In this document: positions 21,983 to 30,012 of the stretch, one piece after another
Layout: each line of letters starts with the position of its first letter
Numbering within the stretch: position 1 is the first letter of the stretch
Origin: Cellulomonas fimi
Lineage (GTDB): Bacteria; Actinomycetota; Actinomycetes; Actinomycetales; Cellulomonadaceae
Assembly: GCF_012952065.1 (NCBI RefSeq)
Contig: NZ_JABCJJ010000012.1
Span: 42,611-106,610, forward strand
Length of the DNA stretch: 64,000 nucleotides
Direction: 5' to 3'
Made by a program: the position numbers and the translations under genes
Notes under the pieces: model-generated
The model's database searches: none
What the model saw: only the letters and a program-made list of their open reading frames with translations
What the model was told of the DNA's origin: nothing

Positions 21983-23427
21983 CGGGCGAGCACCGCCTCG
22001 ATGACGGCGCGGGCGATCGGGGCGGCGACCCGTCCGCCGGTCGCCTCGCTGCCGGCGCTGCCGCCGTTCTCGACCACGACGGCGACGGCGACCCGCGGGG
22101 CGTCGGCGGGCGCGAACGCGGTGAACCACGCGTGCGGCGCGGCCTCGTCGGTCGTCTGGGCGGTGCCCGACTTGCCCGCGACCCGCACGCCCGGGATGCG
22201 CGCGCTGGTCCCCGTGCCGTTCTCGACGACGCCGACCATCATCTCCGTGAGCGCTCCCGCGGTCTGCGCCGAGACCGAGGTCCGGAGCACCTCCGGGGAC
22301 GCCTCCCGGACGACCGCGAGGTCGGGGTCGCGCACGGTCTGGACGAGGTACGGCGCCATCTGTGCGCCGTCGTTGGCGATCGCGGCCGAGACCATGGCCA
22401 TCTGGAGCGGCGTCGCGCGCACCTCGTACTGACCGATCGCCGAGAGCGCGGTCTGCGGGGCGTCGACCTCCGCGGGGAACCGGCTCGTGGCGACGGCCAG
22501 CGGGATCTCGAGGTCCGAGCCGAACCCGAACGCCTCGGACTGGGCGCGCAGCGCGTCCGCACCCAGGTCGAGGCCCAGCTGCCCGTACGAGGTGTTGCAC
22601 GAGATGCGCAGGGCGTCCGCGAGGCTGATCGTCTCGCCCGGCCCGCAGTCCGAGCCGCCGAAGTTGCGGATCTGGGCGCTCGAGCCCGGCAGGGGGAGGC
22701 TGACCGGGGCCGCGAGCTGGCTCTCGGGGGTCAGGCCCGCCTCGAGCGCCGCGGCGGTGTCGACGAGCTTGAACGTCGACCCGGGCGGGTAGGTCTCCCG
22801 GATCGTCCGGTTGACGAGCGGCCGGCTCGGATCGGCGTCGAGCGCGCGGTACGCCTCGTTCACCGCGGTGGTCGAGTGCCCGGCCAGCACGTTCGGGTCG
22901 TACGACGGGCGGGACACCATCGCGAGGATCGCGCCCGTCGTCGGGTCGAGCGCCACGACGGCGCCGCGCTGCTCACCGAGGGCGTCCCAGGCCGCCTGCT
23001 GGACCGCCGGGTCGATCGTGAGCTCGACCGACGACCCCTGCGGCTGCCGACCCGTGAACAGGTCCTGCACGCGCGAGAGGAACAACGAGTCCGCGGTGCC
23101 CGTGAGGTACTCGTTCGCGGCGTCCTCGATGCCCGTGCGCCCGTACACGACCGAGTAGAAGCCCGTGGCCGGCGCGAACAGCGCGCCGTTGGCGTAGGTG
23201 CGCTGGTAGCCGAACGGGTCGTCGACAGGGGTCGACGACGCGACGGGCTCGCCCCCGATCACGATCGGGCCGCGCGAGTTGTCGAACTCGCGGTAGAGCG
23301 TGCGCACGTTGCGGCGGTCGCTGTTGAGGTCGCCCGCCTGGACGAACTGCACCCACGTCGCGGCGCCCATGAGCGCGAGGAACATGCTGAGGACGACGAC
23401 CGAGATGCGACGCAGCGGGGTGTTCAT
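21979..23427 (-). CDS. pbpA: Penicillin-binding protein A (class B transpeptidase)
   Basis: This monofunctional peptidoglycan transpeptidase cross-links stem peptides at division or elongation sites and is a known kind of PknB-operon partner. The 482-aa protein has an N-terminal signal-anchor helix (residues 8-27) and a dimerisation domain. The transpeptidase motifs are S217-TF-K220 (nucleophile Ser), S276-C-N278 and K419-SGT. ATG 23427 overlaps the ftsW stop by 4 bp, and its own stop overlaps pknA by 4 bp, so the whole operon is translationally coupled. Confidence 0.96.
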   Translation of the reverse strand: MNTPLRRISVVVLSMFLALMGAATWVQFVQAGDLNSDRRNVRTLYREFDNSRGPIVIGGEPVASSTPVDDPFGYQRTYANGALFAPATGFYSVVYGRTGIEDAANEYLTGTADSLFLSRVQDLFTGRQPQGSSVELTIDPAVQQAAWDALGEQRGAVVALDPTTGAILAMVSRPSYDPNVLAGHSTTAVNEAYRALDADPSRPLVNRTIRETYPPGSTFKLVDTAAALEAGLTPESQLAAPVSLPLPGSSAQIRNFGGSDCGPGETISLADALRISCNTSYGQLGLDLGADALRAQSEAFGFGSDLEIPLAVATSRFPAEVDAPQTALSAIGQYEVRATPLQMAMVSAAIANDGAQMAPYLVQTVRDPDLAVVREASPEVLRTSVSAQTAGALTEMMVGVVENGTGTSARIPGVRVAGKSGTAQTTDEAAPHAWFTAFAPADAPRVAVAVVVENGGSAGSEATGGRVAAPIARAVIEAVLAR

Positions 23428-24851
23428 CCGCGCGCCTCCTCGAGGCCGGTGAGGACCTGGGTCTTCTGGTGGTCGGCCGTGCTCGGCGGCGGCTCGACGA
23501 ACCCCTTGACGACGGGCGCCGGCCGACGCGCGCTGTCGGAGATGCGCAGCAGGAGCGCGACGATCACCCAGTTCGCGAGCAGCGAGGAGCCGCCGTACGC
23601 CATGAACGGCATGGTCAGGCCCGTGAGCGGGATGAGCCGCGTGACGCCGCCGACCACCACGAAGCACTGGAACGCCACGACGAACGCGAGCCCGCCGGCG
23701 AGCAGCTTGCCGAACCCGTCCCGCACCCCGATCGCGGTGCGCAGGCCGCGCTGGACCAGCACGAGGTAGACGAGCAGGATCGCGAGGAGCCCGGTCAGCC
23801 CGAGCTCCTCGCCGAGCGAGGCGACGATGAAGTCGGACTCGGCGTACGGCACGAGGTCCGGCCGTCCACGGCCCCAGCCCGTGCCGAACAGCCCGCCGTT
23901 CGCCATGCCGAACAGGCCACGCACCAGCTGGCCGGAGCCTCCCGGCGACCGGGCGAACACGTCGTCGTCGAACGCGTTCAGCCACGCGTCGAACCGCGCG
24001 CCGACGTGCGGGAACGCCTGCGCCGCGACGACCGCGCCGCCAGCGAACAGCACCAGGCCGAGCACGATCCAGCTGAGCCGCTCGGTCGCGAGGTAGAGCA
24101 TCGCGACGAACACCCCGAAGAACAGCAGCGAGGTGCCGAGGTCGCGCTCGAGGACGAGCACCGCGAGGGAGCCGGCCCAGACGAGGAGGATCGGGCCGAG
24201 GTCCCGGATCCGCGGGAGCTGCAGCCCGAGGACCTTGGGGCCGGCCAGCGTGAGCGTGTCGCGGTTCGTCACGAGGTAGCCCGCGAAGAACACGGCCAGC
24301 GCGATCTTGGCGAGCTCGGCGGGCTGCAGCGACTGGCCGCCGACGTACACCCAGATGCGGGCGCCGTTGATGCTCGCGCCGAGCCCCGGCACGAGCGGCA
24401 GGACGACCAGCACGAGACCGACGACCATCGCGGTGTAGGTGTAGCGCCGCAGCGTCCGGTGGTCCTGGAGCAGGACGAGCACGACGGCGGCGAGGATCAC
24501 GCCGATCGCCGTCCACCCGAGCTGGCGGGTCGCGAAGGTCGTCGGGTCGCCGCTCGCCGCGTTCGCCAGGTCGATGCGGTAGATCATCGCGAGCCCGACG
24601 CCGTTGAGCGCGACGGTCGCGGGCAGGATCACGGGGTCCGCGTAGGGGGCGCGCAGGCGCATGACGACGTGCAGCCCGACGCCGAGGCCCACCATGCCGG
24701 CGCTGTAGCCGTAGATGTTGGTCGGCAGGGACCCGGCGACGTTGAGGCCGACGAGCGCGTAGGCGGCGACGCCGAGGGCGAGCGCGAGCACGAGGAGCCC
24801 CAGCTCGACGCCGCGACCGGGACGTACGCGATGGGGGCTGACCGTCGCCAT
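23424..24851 (-). CDS. rodA: FtsW/RodA-family SEDS peptidoglycan polymerase
   Basis: SEDS proteins polymerise lipid II into glycan strands together with a cognate class B PBP, here the adjacent pbpA product. The 475-aa protein has about 12 membrane helices. Conserved stretches include INGARIWVYVGGQSLQPAELAKIALAV (QP-E-KI motif), LERDLGTSLLFFGVF, the extracellular loop before GLFGTGWGRG, ESDFIVASLGEELG and GLTMPFMAYGGSSLLANW. FtsW and RodA cannot be cleanly separated by sequence alone; in this operon the gene is labelled either way. ATG 24851 lies 13 bp after the pstP stop. Confidence 0.93.
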   Translation of the reverse strand: MATVSPHRVRPGRGVELGLLVLALALGVAAYALVGLNVAGSLPTNIYGYSAGMVGLGVGLHVVMRLRAPYADPVILPATVALNGVGLAMIYRIDLANAASGDPTTFATRQLGWTAIGVILAAVVLVLLQDHRTLRRYTYTAMVVGLVLVVLPLVPGLGASINGARIWVYVGGQSLQPAELAKIALAVFFAGYLVTNRDTLTLAGPKVLGLQLPRIRDLGPILLVWAGSLAVLVLERDLGTSLLFFGVFVAMLYLATERLSWIVLGLVLFAGGAVVAAQAFPHVGARFDAWLNAFDDDVFARSPGGSGQLVRGLFGMANGGLFGTGWGRGRPDLVPYAESDFIVASLGEELGLTGLLAILLVYLVLVQRGLRTAIGVRDGFGKLLAGGLAFVVAFQCFVVVGGVTRLIPLTGLTMPFMAYGGSSLLANWVIVALLLRISDSARRPAPVVKGFVEPPPSTADHQKTQVLTGLEEARG

Positions 24852-24864
24852 CAGCGGTCGACCA

Positions 24865-26262
24865 TCAGGACGGTGCGCCTGGGGCGGGCGCGGGCGGGGC
24901 GGCGGGGTCGGGCGCGGGTTGGACCGGGGCCGGCGCGGGTGCGGGCGCGGGCGTGACGGCGGGCGTCGGGGTGGGCGACGGCGTCGGCGGGGTGGTCGGT
25001 GGCGCCGCCGAGTCGGCGAGCCGGCCGACGCGTTCCCGGGCGTCGTCGAGCGACGTGGCCGGGATCGTCTGCGCGAGCCGAGCCTGCACGTAGCCGGGCA
25101 GGTCGTCGGTGCGCAGGTCCGCACGCTCGACCACCTGCGAGAGCGCGACCGGCCCGACGTTCTGGGGGATCCCGCGGAAGATCGCGACGTCGTCGTCGGC
25201 GACCCCGACGTAGAACTGCGTCTGCGTCCAGCGGTAGGCCGCGTAGCCGCCCGCACCGACCGCGACCAGGAGCAGGAGCACCGTGACGAGCGTCAGCGCG
25301 CGGCGGCGGCTCCGCCGGCGGGCGACGGCGGGGTCGGCCGCGTCGTCCTCGGCCGTGTCCTCGTCGAGGCGGGGAGCGGCGTCGTCGCTCTCGGTGACGG
25401 CAGGCGCGGTCCGCGTGAGCGTGGCCGCGCGAGCTGCGGGGCCGTCCGTCGCGGTCGTCCCGCGGTGGCGGGACGTCGCAGCCGACCCGACGACCGACGA
25501 CGACGTGACGGGGGCCGCGCCGTCGGGCAGGGCGTCGAGGTCGACGACGTCGGCGACGATCACGGTGATGTTGTCGGGGCCGCCGCCGCGCAGCGCGAGC
25601 TGCACGAGGCGCTCGGCGCACGCGTCGACGTCGTCCACCGCCCGCAGGGTGTCGGCGATCGTGTCCGCGCTGACGACACCCGAGAGCCCGTCGGAGCACA
25701 GCAGCCACCGGTCGCCGGCGCGCGCCTCGCGCACCGACAGGTCCGGGACGATCTCCATGTCGAAGTCGCCGAGCACGCGCATGACGACGGACCGCTGCGG
25801 GTGGTGCTCGGCCTCCTCGGCCGTGATCTTGCCCGTGTTGACGAGGTGCTGGACGAACGTGTGATCGGTCGTGACCTGCGTGAGCCCGCCGTCGCGCAGC
25901 AGGTAGGCCCGCGAGTCACCGATGTGCGCCATGGCAAGCTTGCTGCCCGCCCGGAGCAGGGCCGTGACCGTGGTGCCCAGGCCCGCGAGCTCGGGGTCCT
26001 GGCTCGCGCGCGAGAGCAGGTCGTCCTGCGCCCGGTGGAGCGCCTGGTCGAGCTCCTCGAGCGCGTCGTCCGGGCCGTGCGCCTCGTCGTCGAGCGGGGC
26101 CAGGTTGGCGACCGCGACCGACGACGCGACGTCACCCCCCGCGTGGCCGCCCATGCCGTCCGCGACGACGAGCAGGTGCGGGCCGGCGTACGCCGAGTCC
26201 TGGTTGTTGGACCGCACGAGGCCGACGTCGGAGCGGGCGGCGTACCGCAGGGCGATGGTCAC
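24865..26262 (-). CDS. pstP: PstP, PP2C-family Ser/Thr phosphatase
   Basis: PstP reverses phosphorylation by PknA and PknB. The 465-aa protein has the PP2C catalytic domain (1-240) with RSNNQDS, VADGMGGHAGGDVAS, GTTVTALL, HIGDSRAYLLRDG, CSDGLSGVVS and GGPDNITVIVAD, which supply the metal-binding Asp residues. An Ala/Thr/Asp-rich linker, one membrane helix (ALTLVTVLLLLVAVGAGGYAAY) and an extracellular domain that ends in a Pro/Ala repeat tail follow. It is spaced 13 bp from both neighbours in the operon. Topology puts the phosphatase in the cytoplasm. Confidence 0.95.
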   Translation of the reverse strand: MTIALRYAARSDVGLVRSNNQDSAYAGPHLLVVADGMGGHAGGDVASSVAVANLAPLDDEAHGPDDALEELDQALHRAQDDLLSRASQDPELAGLGTTVTALLRAGSKLAMAHIGDSRAYLLRDGGLTQVTTDHTFVQHLVNTGKITAEEAEHHPQRSVVMRVLGDFDMEIVPDLSVREARAGDRWLLCSDGLSGVVSADTIADTLRAVDDVDACAERLVQLALRGGGPDNITVIVADVVDLDALPDGAAPVTSSSVVGSAATSRHRGTTATDGPAARAATLTRTAPAVTESDDAAPRLDEDTAEDDAADPAVARRRSRRRALTLVTVLLLLVAVGAGGYAAYRWTQTQFYVGVADDDVAIFRGIPQNVGPVALSQVVERADLRTDDLPGYVQARLAQTIPATSLDDARERVGRLADSAAPPTTPPTPSPTPTPAVTPAPAPAPAPVQPAPDPAAPPAPAPGAPS

Positions 26263-26275
26263 TGGTCCTCCCGCC

Positions 26276-26788
26276 CTACTTCTGGAGCTCGACGACGCTC
26301 TGGCCGATGCGCACGCGGGCGCCCGGCGGGACGAGGGTCGGCTGCTCGACCTTGGTGGACCCGAGGAACGTACCGTTCGTGGAGCCCAGATCCTCCACGA
26401 ACCACTGGCCGCCCTGCGGGAAGATCCGGGCGTGCCGCGAGGACGAGTAGTCGTCGTCGAGCACGAGGGTGCACGACGGGGCGCGGCCGATGAGGATCGC
26501 CGACGACGTGAGGGGGAGCGTCGTGCCGCGCAGCGGGCCGTCGGTCACCACGAGGCGGGTCGGCTGCCCGTCGCGACGGGCGGCTGCCGGCTGCTTCGTG
26601 GGCGCGGACGTGTCCCGCGCCGGCGCGACCGAGGGCACGCCGGTAGCCGGGCTGGTGGTCTTGCGGCCGCGCGAGGTGATCTTCGTCCCGTAGAGGTCGT
26701 GGCGCAGGACGCCGATCGCGGAGAGGACGAAGACCCACAGCAGGACGAGGTACCCCAGCCGCAGCAGGGTGACCGCGAGCTCACTCAT
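26276..26788 (-). CDS. fhaB: FhaB/FipA-type FHA-domain membrane protein
   Basis: This 170-aa adaptor reads phosphothreonine marks made by the operon kinases. An N-terminal membrane helix (LLRLGYLVLLWVFVLSAIGVL) is followed by a linker with Thr residues and a C-terminal FHA domain with ILIGRAPSC, SSSRHARI and EDLGSTNGTFL, the phosphothreonine-pocket residues. In mycobacteria the equivalent FipA links to FtsZ and FtsQ. It is 9 bp downstream of fhaA in transcription order. Confidence 0.94.
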   Translation of the reverse strand: MSELAVTLLRLGYLVLLWVFVLSAIGVLRHDLYGTKITSRGRKTTSPATGVPSVAPARDTSAPTKQPAAARRDGQPTRLVVTDGPLRGTTLPLTSSAILIGRAPSCTLVLDDDYSSSRHARIFPQGGQWFVEDLGSTNGTFLGSTKVEQPTLVPPGARVRIGQSVVELQK

Positions 26789-26797
26789 GCGGACCCG

Positions 26798-27514
26798 TCA
26801 CCGGTCGTCCTCGCCGGCCTCGTCCTGACCGGTCCAGAACATGATGCGGGTCCGGCCGATGGTCAGGGTGTTGCCGTCGAGCAGGGTCGCGGCAGGCACC
26901 TGGTGGCCCTCGACGAACAGGCCGTTGGTGGAGTCGAGGTCGGTCGCGACGACGCCGTCGGGGGTCACGCGGATCTCGAGGTGCCGACGGGAGACGCCCG
27001 GGTCGTCGACGATGATGTCGGCCTCCGAGCCGCGGCCGATGACCGTGACGGGGCCGGTGAGCAGGTAGCGCTGGCCGTCGATGTCGAGCAGCGGGTGGCG
27101 CGCGCTCGGGGCCGCGGCGGCGGTCGCGGGGGCGACGGTGCCACGCACGGTCGAGCTGCGGACGCGGAACCGGCCGGTCTCGAGGTCGTCGTGCTCGGTG
27201 AACGTCACGGTGACCGGGCCCACGAACGCGTAGCGCTGCTGCGAGGCGTGGTCGGTGACGTTCGAGGCGAGCTCGTCGGCCAGCGTCTCCTCGCCCCACT
27301 CCACGACGCGCCGGTGGTCGTCGTGCGACAGCTCGATCGTGAGCTCGTTGGGGACGACGGTGCGCTCGCGGTCGACGACGGCGGCCCGGTCGTCGACCTC
27401 GCGACGCAGCGCGCTCGCGAGCTCGACCGGCTTCACCTCGCTGTGGAACGCCTTCGCGAACGCGGTGTTGACCACGCGCTCCACGCCCTGCTCGAACTTG
27501 TCCAGGATGCCCAC
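26798..27514 (-). CDS. fhaA: FhaA-type DUF3662/FHA-domain protein
   Basis: This 238-aa cytoplasmic protein has an N-terminal DUF3662 domain (GILDKFEQGVERVVNTAFAK, then SEVKPVELASALRREVDDRA) and a C-terminal FHA domain (VIGRGSEADIIVDDPGVSRRHLEI and DLDSTNGLFV). FhaA binds phosphorylated partners such as the MviN/MurJ pseudokinase region in mycobacteria. The GTG at 27514 is chosen because it follows a near-perfect AAGGAGGTGA Shine-Dalgarno and begins the conserved domain. It is the first gene of the minus-strand operon, so the operon promoter should lie in 27515-27854. Confidence 0.94.
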   Translation of the reverse strand: MGILDKFEQGVERVVNTAFAKAFHSEVKPVELASALRREVDDRAAVVDRERTVVPNELTIELSHDDHRRVVEWGEETLADELASNVTDHASQQRYAFVGPVTVTFTEHDDLETGRFRVRSSTVRGTVAPATAAAAPSARHPLLDIDGQRYLLTGPVTVIGRGSEADIIVDDPGVSRRHLEIRVTPDGVVATDLDSTNGLFVEGHQVPAATLLDGNTLTIGRTRIMFWTGQDEAGEDDR

Positions 27515-27854
27515 GGTCACCTCCTTGCGTCGTTCGTCGTCCGCTCCGTACGCGAGATCCCGGGCATGGTGGCGCCGGCGGGGTGCACCGCTGCACCCGA
27601 TCGTAACGATCTGATCGCGATCGGACGTCGCGAGCGGGCCCCGGGGAGTCGACGTGTCGGTGTGACCTGCGGTTCTGCCGGGTGAACTGTGGTCGTCCGT
27701 GCGGCTCGGTGGTGCGTGGCAGGCGGGCCAGGTGGGCGGCGAGGGGTCCGTCACGGGGTGCGTGACGGGGTGCGTGATGGGGTGCGTGACGACGTCGGCG
27801 GTGTCCCCGGCGAGGTGAGGCCGAGGTGCCGTGCGTGCTAATGTGCTCCGGCGC
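27515..27854. other. Gene-free region upstream of fhaA, with 12-bp tandem repeat
   Basis: These 340 bp separate the fhaA operon (minus) from tRNA-Leu (plus) and must hold both promoters. A less GC-rich stretch around 27600-27620 (CGTAACGATCTGATCGC) is the likeliest operon promoter area, but I cannot define -35/-10 boxes. Three 12-bp tandem units ACGGGGTGCGTG, ACGGGGTGCGTG and ATGGGGTGCGTG occupy 27753-27788. No credible coding sequence was seen. Confidence 0.5.
27753..27788 (+). repeat. Three tandem 12-bp units upstream of tRNA-Leu
   Basis: The units are ACGGGGTGCGTG at 27753-27764, the same at 27765-27776, and ATGGGGTGCGTG at 27777-27788. They are noncoding and of unknown role. Confidence 0.8.
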
Positions 27855-27937
27855 GCGCGAGTGGCGGAATGGCAGACGCGCTGGCTTCAGGTGCCAGTGT
27901 CCGAAAGGGCGTGGGGGTTCAAGTCCCCCCTCGCGCA
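27855..27937 (+). tRNA. tRNA-Leu (CAG anticodon)
   Basis: An 83-nt class II tRNA. The acceptor is GCGCGAG/CTCGCGC with discriminator A. The anticodon stem CTGGC/GCCAG surrounds TTCAGGT (anticodon CAG), there is a long variable arm, and the T arm is GGGGG/CCCCC around TTCAAGT. No CCA is encoded. It is the last core feature before the 22-kb defence block; tRNA-Leu 3' ends are common integration sites. Confidence 0.97.
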
Positions 27938-27942
27938 CAGAT

Positions 27943-27997
27943 CCTTGGGAGTCTTCCCAAGGTGACAACGAGTCGGGAACCCACGGGCTCCCGGCTC
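27943..27997 (+). terminator. Double hairpin terminator after tRNA-Leu
   Basis: The first stem is CCTTGGGA/TCCCAAGG (27943-27950 and 27955-27962) with a 4-nt loop. The second is GAGTCGGGA/TCCCGGCTC (27970-27978 and 27989-27997, one wobble) followed by TTTGTCGTT. Both lie directly behind tRNA-Leu. Confidence 0.75.
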
Positions 27998-28035
27998 TTT
28001 GTCGTTCACGCCTCGCACAACGGCGCAGCTTGCGG

Positions 28036-29130
28036 TCAGGCGGCGGGTTCGCCGTCGGTCTTCACCTTGCGGCGCAGCCCGTCGAGGAACGAGGCGGCGA
28101 CGTCACTCACCGCGTCGAGGTCGAGCTTTCCTGTGAAGACGTTCTCGGACACGGTGCGCCAGCTCTCTCCCACTGTCGCCGTGATGGTCGCGGCCACCGA
28201 TGCCGAGATGACGGACCCGACTCCGGGGACCAGCTTGAACAGGGACGTGGCGGCGTACTTGCCGCCCATGGTGGCGACACTGGTCGCGCCGGTGATCACC
28301 TTGCGTGCTTGATCCTTCGGGACGTTGTAGATCGCTGCGATCCTGGCCATCAGCGCCATCTGCGCGGGCACGAGGATGCCTGCGTCCGCGACGGGAACGG
28401 GAACGAAGCCGACTCCGCCCGCGAACGTGGATGCCCCGGCGATCCAGGACCGTGCGAGTCGCAGCTTCGAGCGCAGGTCGATGCGCTGGGAGGCGATCAA
28501 TGCGTTCAGGCGGCCCTGCGGGACGGCGGTGTAGGTGCGGTCGAGCAGGTCCTGGAGGCCGTGAGATGGCAGGCCGCTGAAGGGGTCAGGCGTGGCCCTG
28601 GCGAGCACGACCTTGTTGCTGACGATCGGCAGGTCACGCGCTTCGATCGAGGCGGCGAGCTCGAGGTGTGCCGGTGCGAACTCCTCACCACGGCGATGGA
28701 CTTGGGTCAGGACGAGGACGACGGGGATGCCGAGGGTGTCGAGCTCACGCACGAGCGCAGCCTGCCCGTCGTCGAACCGTCCGGACGGGCCCGAGACGGC
28801 GAACCAGGCGACGTCGAACGTGTCCTGCCTGCTGCCGCGCCGGTTGTCGGCGACCTGCTTACGCAGCCACCTGCTGGGCTTGTCTCCGGTCTCGAAACCC
28901 TGGAAGTCCCAGATAGCGAGGGTGCCTTCGGCGTTCACGTGCTTGTGCACACCTTTGGTCACGGGTTCCCCAACCCCCGCTGCTGCGACATCCTCGCCGA
29001 AGACGGCGTTGATCAGAGTCGACTTGCCGACGCCAGTCCCCCCGAAGATCGCGATGCGGACGGTGCCGAGCTCGCGCGTCTGCTCGTCGTACGCATCGTC
29101 GAACTGATCAGGCGAGTCCAGCGTGGCCAT
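28036..29130 (-). CDS. GTPase with C-terminal DUF697-like membrane region
   Basis: This 364-aa dynamin/Era-like GTPase has G1 GGTGVGKST at 30-38, switch I Thr in EPVTKGVH, G3 DFQG at 75-78 and a G4-like VLTQVH at 140-145 (TQ rather than NKxD). The C-terminal third contains a DUF697/YcjF-like hydrophobic segment (FAGGVGFVPVPVADAGILVPAQMALM, about 235-260) and a second Gly/Ala-rich helix (about 290-320). It probably associates with membrane. ATG 29130 has GGGAG upstream. It is paired with the membrane coiled-coil gene at 29199 on the same strand and divergent from the type I restriction operon. Its role is unknown; similar GTPases occur in defence islands and in stress loci. Confidence 0.8.
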   Translation of the reverse strand: MATLDSPDQFDDAYDEQTRELGTVRIAIFGGTGVGKSTLINAVFGEDVAAAGVGEPVTKGVHKHVNAEGTLAIWDFQGFETGDKPSRWLRKQVADNRRGSRQDTFDVAWFAVSGPSGRFDDGQAALVRELDTLGIPVVLVLTQVHRRGEEFAPAHLELAASIEARDLPIVSNKVVLARATPDPFSGLPSHGLQDLLDRTYTAVPQGRLNALIASQRIDLRSKLRLARSWIAGASTFAGGVGFVPVPVADAGILVPAQMALMARIAAIYNVPKDQARKVITGATSVATMGGKYAATSLFKLVPGVGSVISASVAATITATVGESWRTVSENVFTGKLDLDAVSDVAASFLDGLRRKVKTDGEPAA

Positions 29131-29198
29131 GGTCGCTCCCGGGGCTTGGGGTCTGGTGAGGCGAGCGTAGGAGGTCCGGAGACGTCGAGCGCCAAGGC

Positions 29199-29831
29199 TC
29201 ACTGCTTGCTCCAGACGCCGCACGAGTTGTCGAAGTCCTGACCAGTACTCAGCGTGACGGTCGGGAAGCCTCCCTCCGGCAGGTCGTTGTCCACGATGTC
29301 CGAGCCGTTCGTGCCGCTGCGGAGGATCGCCCAGTAGCACATGGACGTGACCGGTTCGGCCGTGCGATAGGTGCCCGGCTCGATGTCGACACCGACGGTC
29401 CAGACGCCGTTCTTGATCTGCGTCGCCGCGATCTGATTCTCGGTGGCGGTCACCGCTGCCTCGCGGGCCTCCAGGTCACCCTGGCGGGAGTCGAGCTCCC
29501 CCGAGAGCGCATCGAGTTCGTCGGCGCGAGCTTCGAGCGCGGCTTCCTTTTCGGTCGCTGCCGATGTGGCGTCGTCGGCGCGCTCCTCGGCTGTCTCGAC
29601 GGCGTCCCGCAGGTCGTCTCGCTCGGCCGCGACTCTGACGTACTCCTCGGACGCGGTCGGGTCGCCGCTTCCTCCTGCGGCGCCCACGCCGATTCCGAGG
29701 AAGAACGCGAAGGCCGCGGCGACGGGCCACGCCCAGCGGTGCTTCCTCCTCGGTCCGGCGGGCGATGCTGTCGGAGGGATTGCCGCGGTCGGCGGACGTT
29801 GCGATGCATCGAAGTCATGCTGCGTGGTCAT
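29199..29831 (-). CDS. Membrane-anchored coiled-coil protein, unknown
   Basis: This 210-aa protein has a polar N-terminus, one membrane helix (WAWPVAAAFAFFLGIGVGAAGG, about 36-57), a long Glu/Ala/Asp/Arg coiled coil (about 65-135) and a small C-terminal domain starting GVWTVGVDIEPGTYRT with Cys residues in TSMCYW and NSCGVW that could form an external disulfide. That C-terminal module is widespread in actinobacterial secreted proteins. ATG 29831 has GAGGAG six bases upstream; an alternative start would add about 66 residues. It precedes the GTPase gene by 68 bp on the same strand, suggesting a two-gene unit. Confidence 0.75.
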   Translation of the reverse strand: MTTQHDFDASQRPPTAAIPPTASPAGPRRKHRWAWPVAAAFAFFLGIGVGAAGGSGDPTASEEYVRVAAERDDLRDAVETAEERADDATSAATEKEAALEARADELDALSGELDSRQGDLEAREAAVTATENQIAATQIKNGVWTVGVDIEPGTYRTAEPVTSMCYWAILRSGTNGSDIVDNDLPEGGFPTVTLSTGQDFDNSCGVWSKQ

Positions 29832-30012
29832 GGAGATCTCCTCGGCTCGGATCACACGGGATCGACGGTCGTACACGTCGGTGCCCACCTTTCGCCGGAG
29901 CACCAGCATTCGGCCATCTGCGTCCTGATAACCCGCCTTACCAACATCACCCTCCGAAACGTCTCCAATCTCAGTTAGCGTCGGGCCATCCACCGAGGGA
30001 GAGGAGCCGGCG

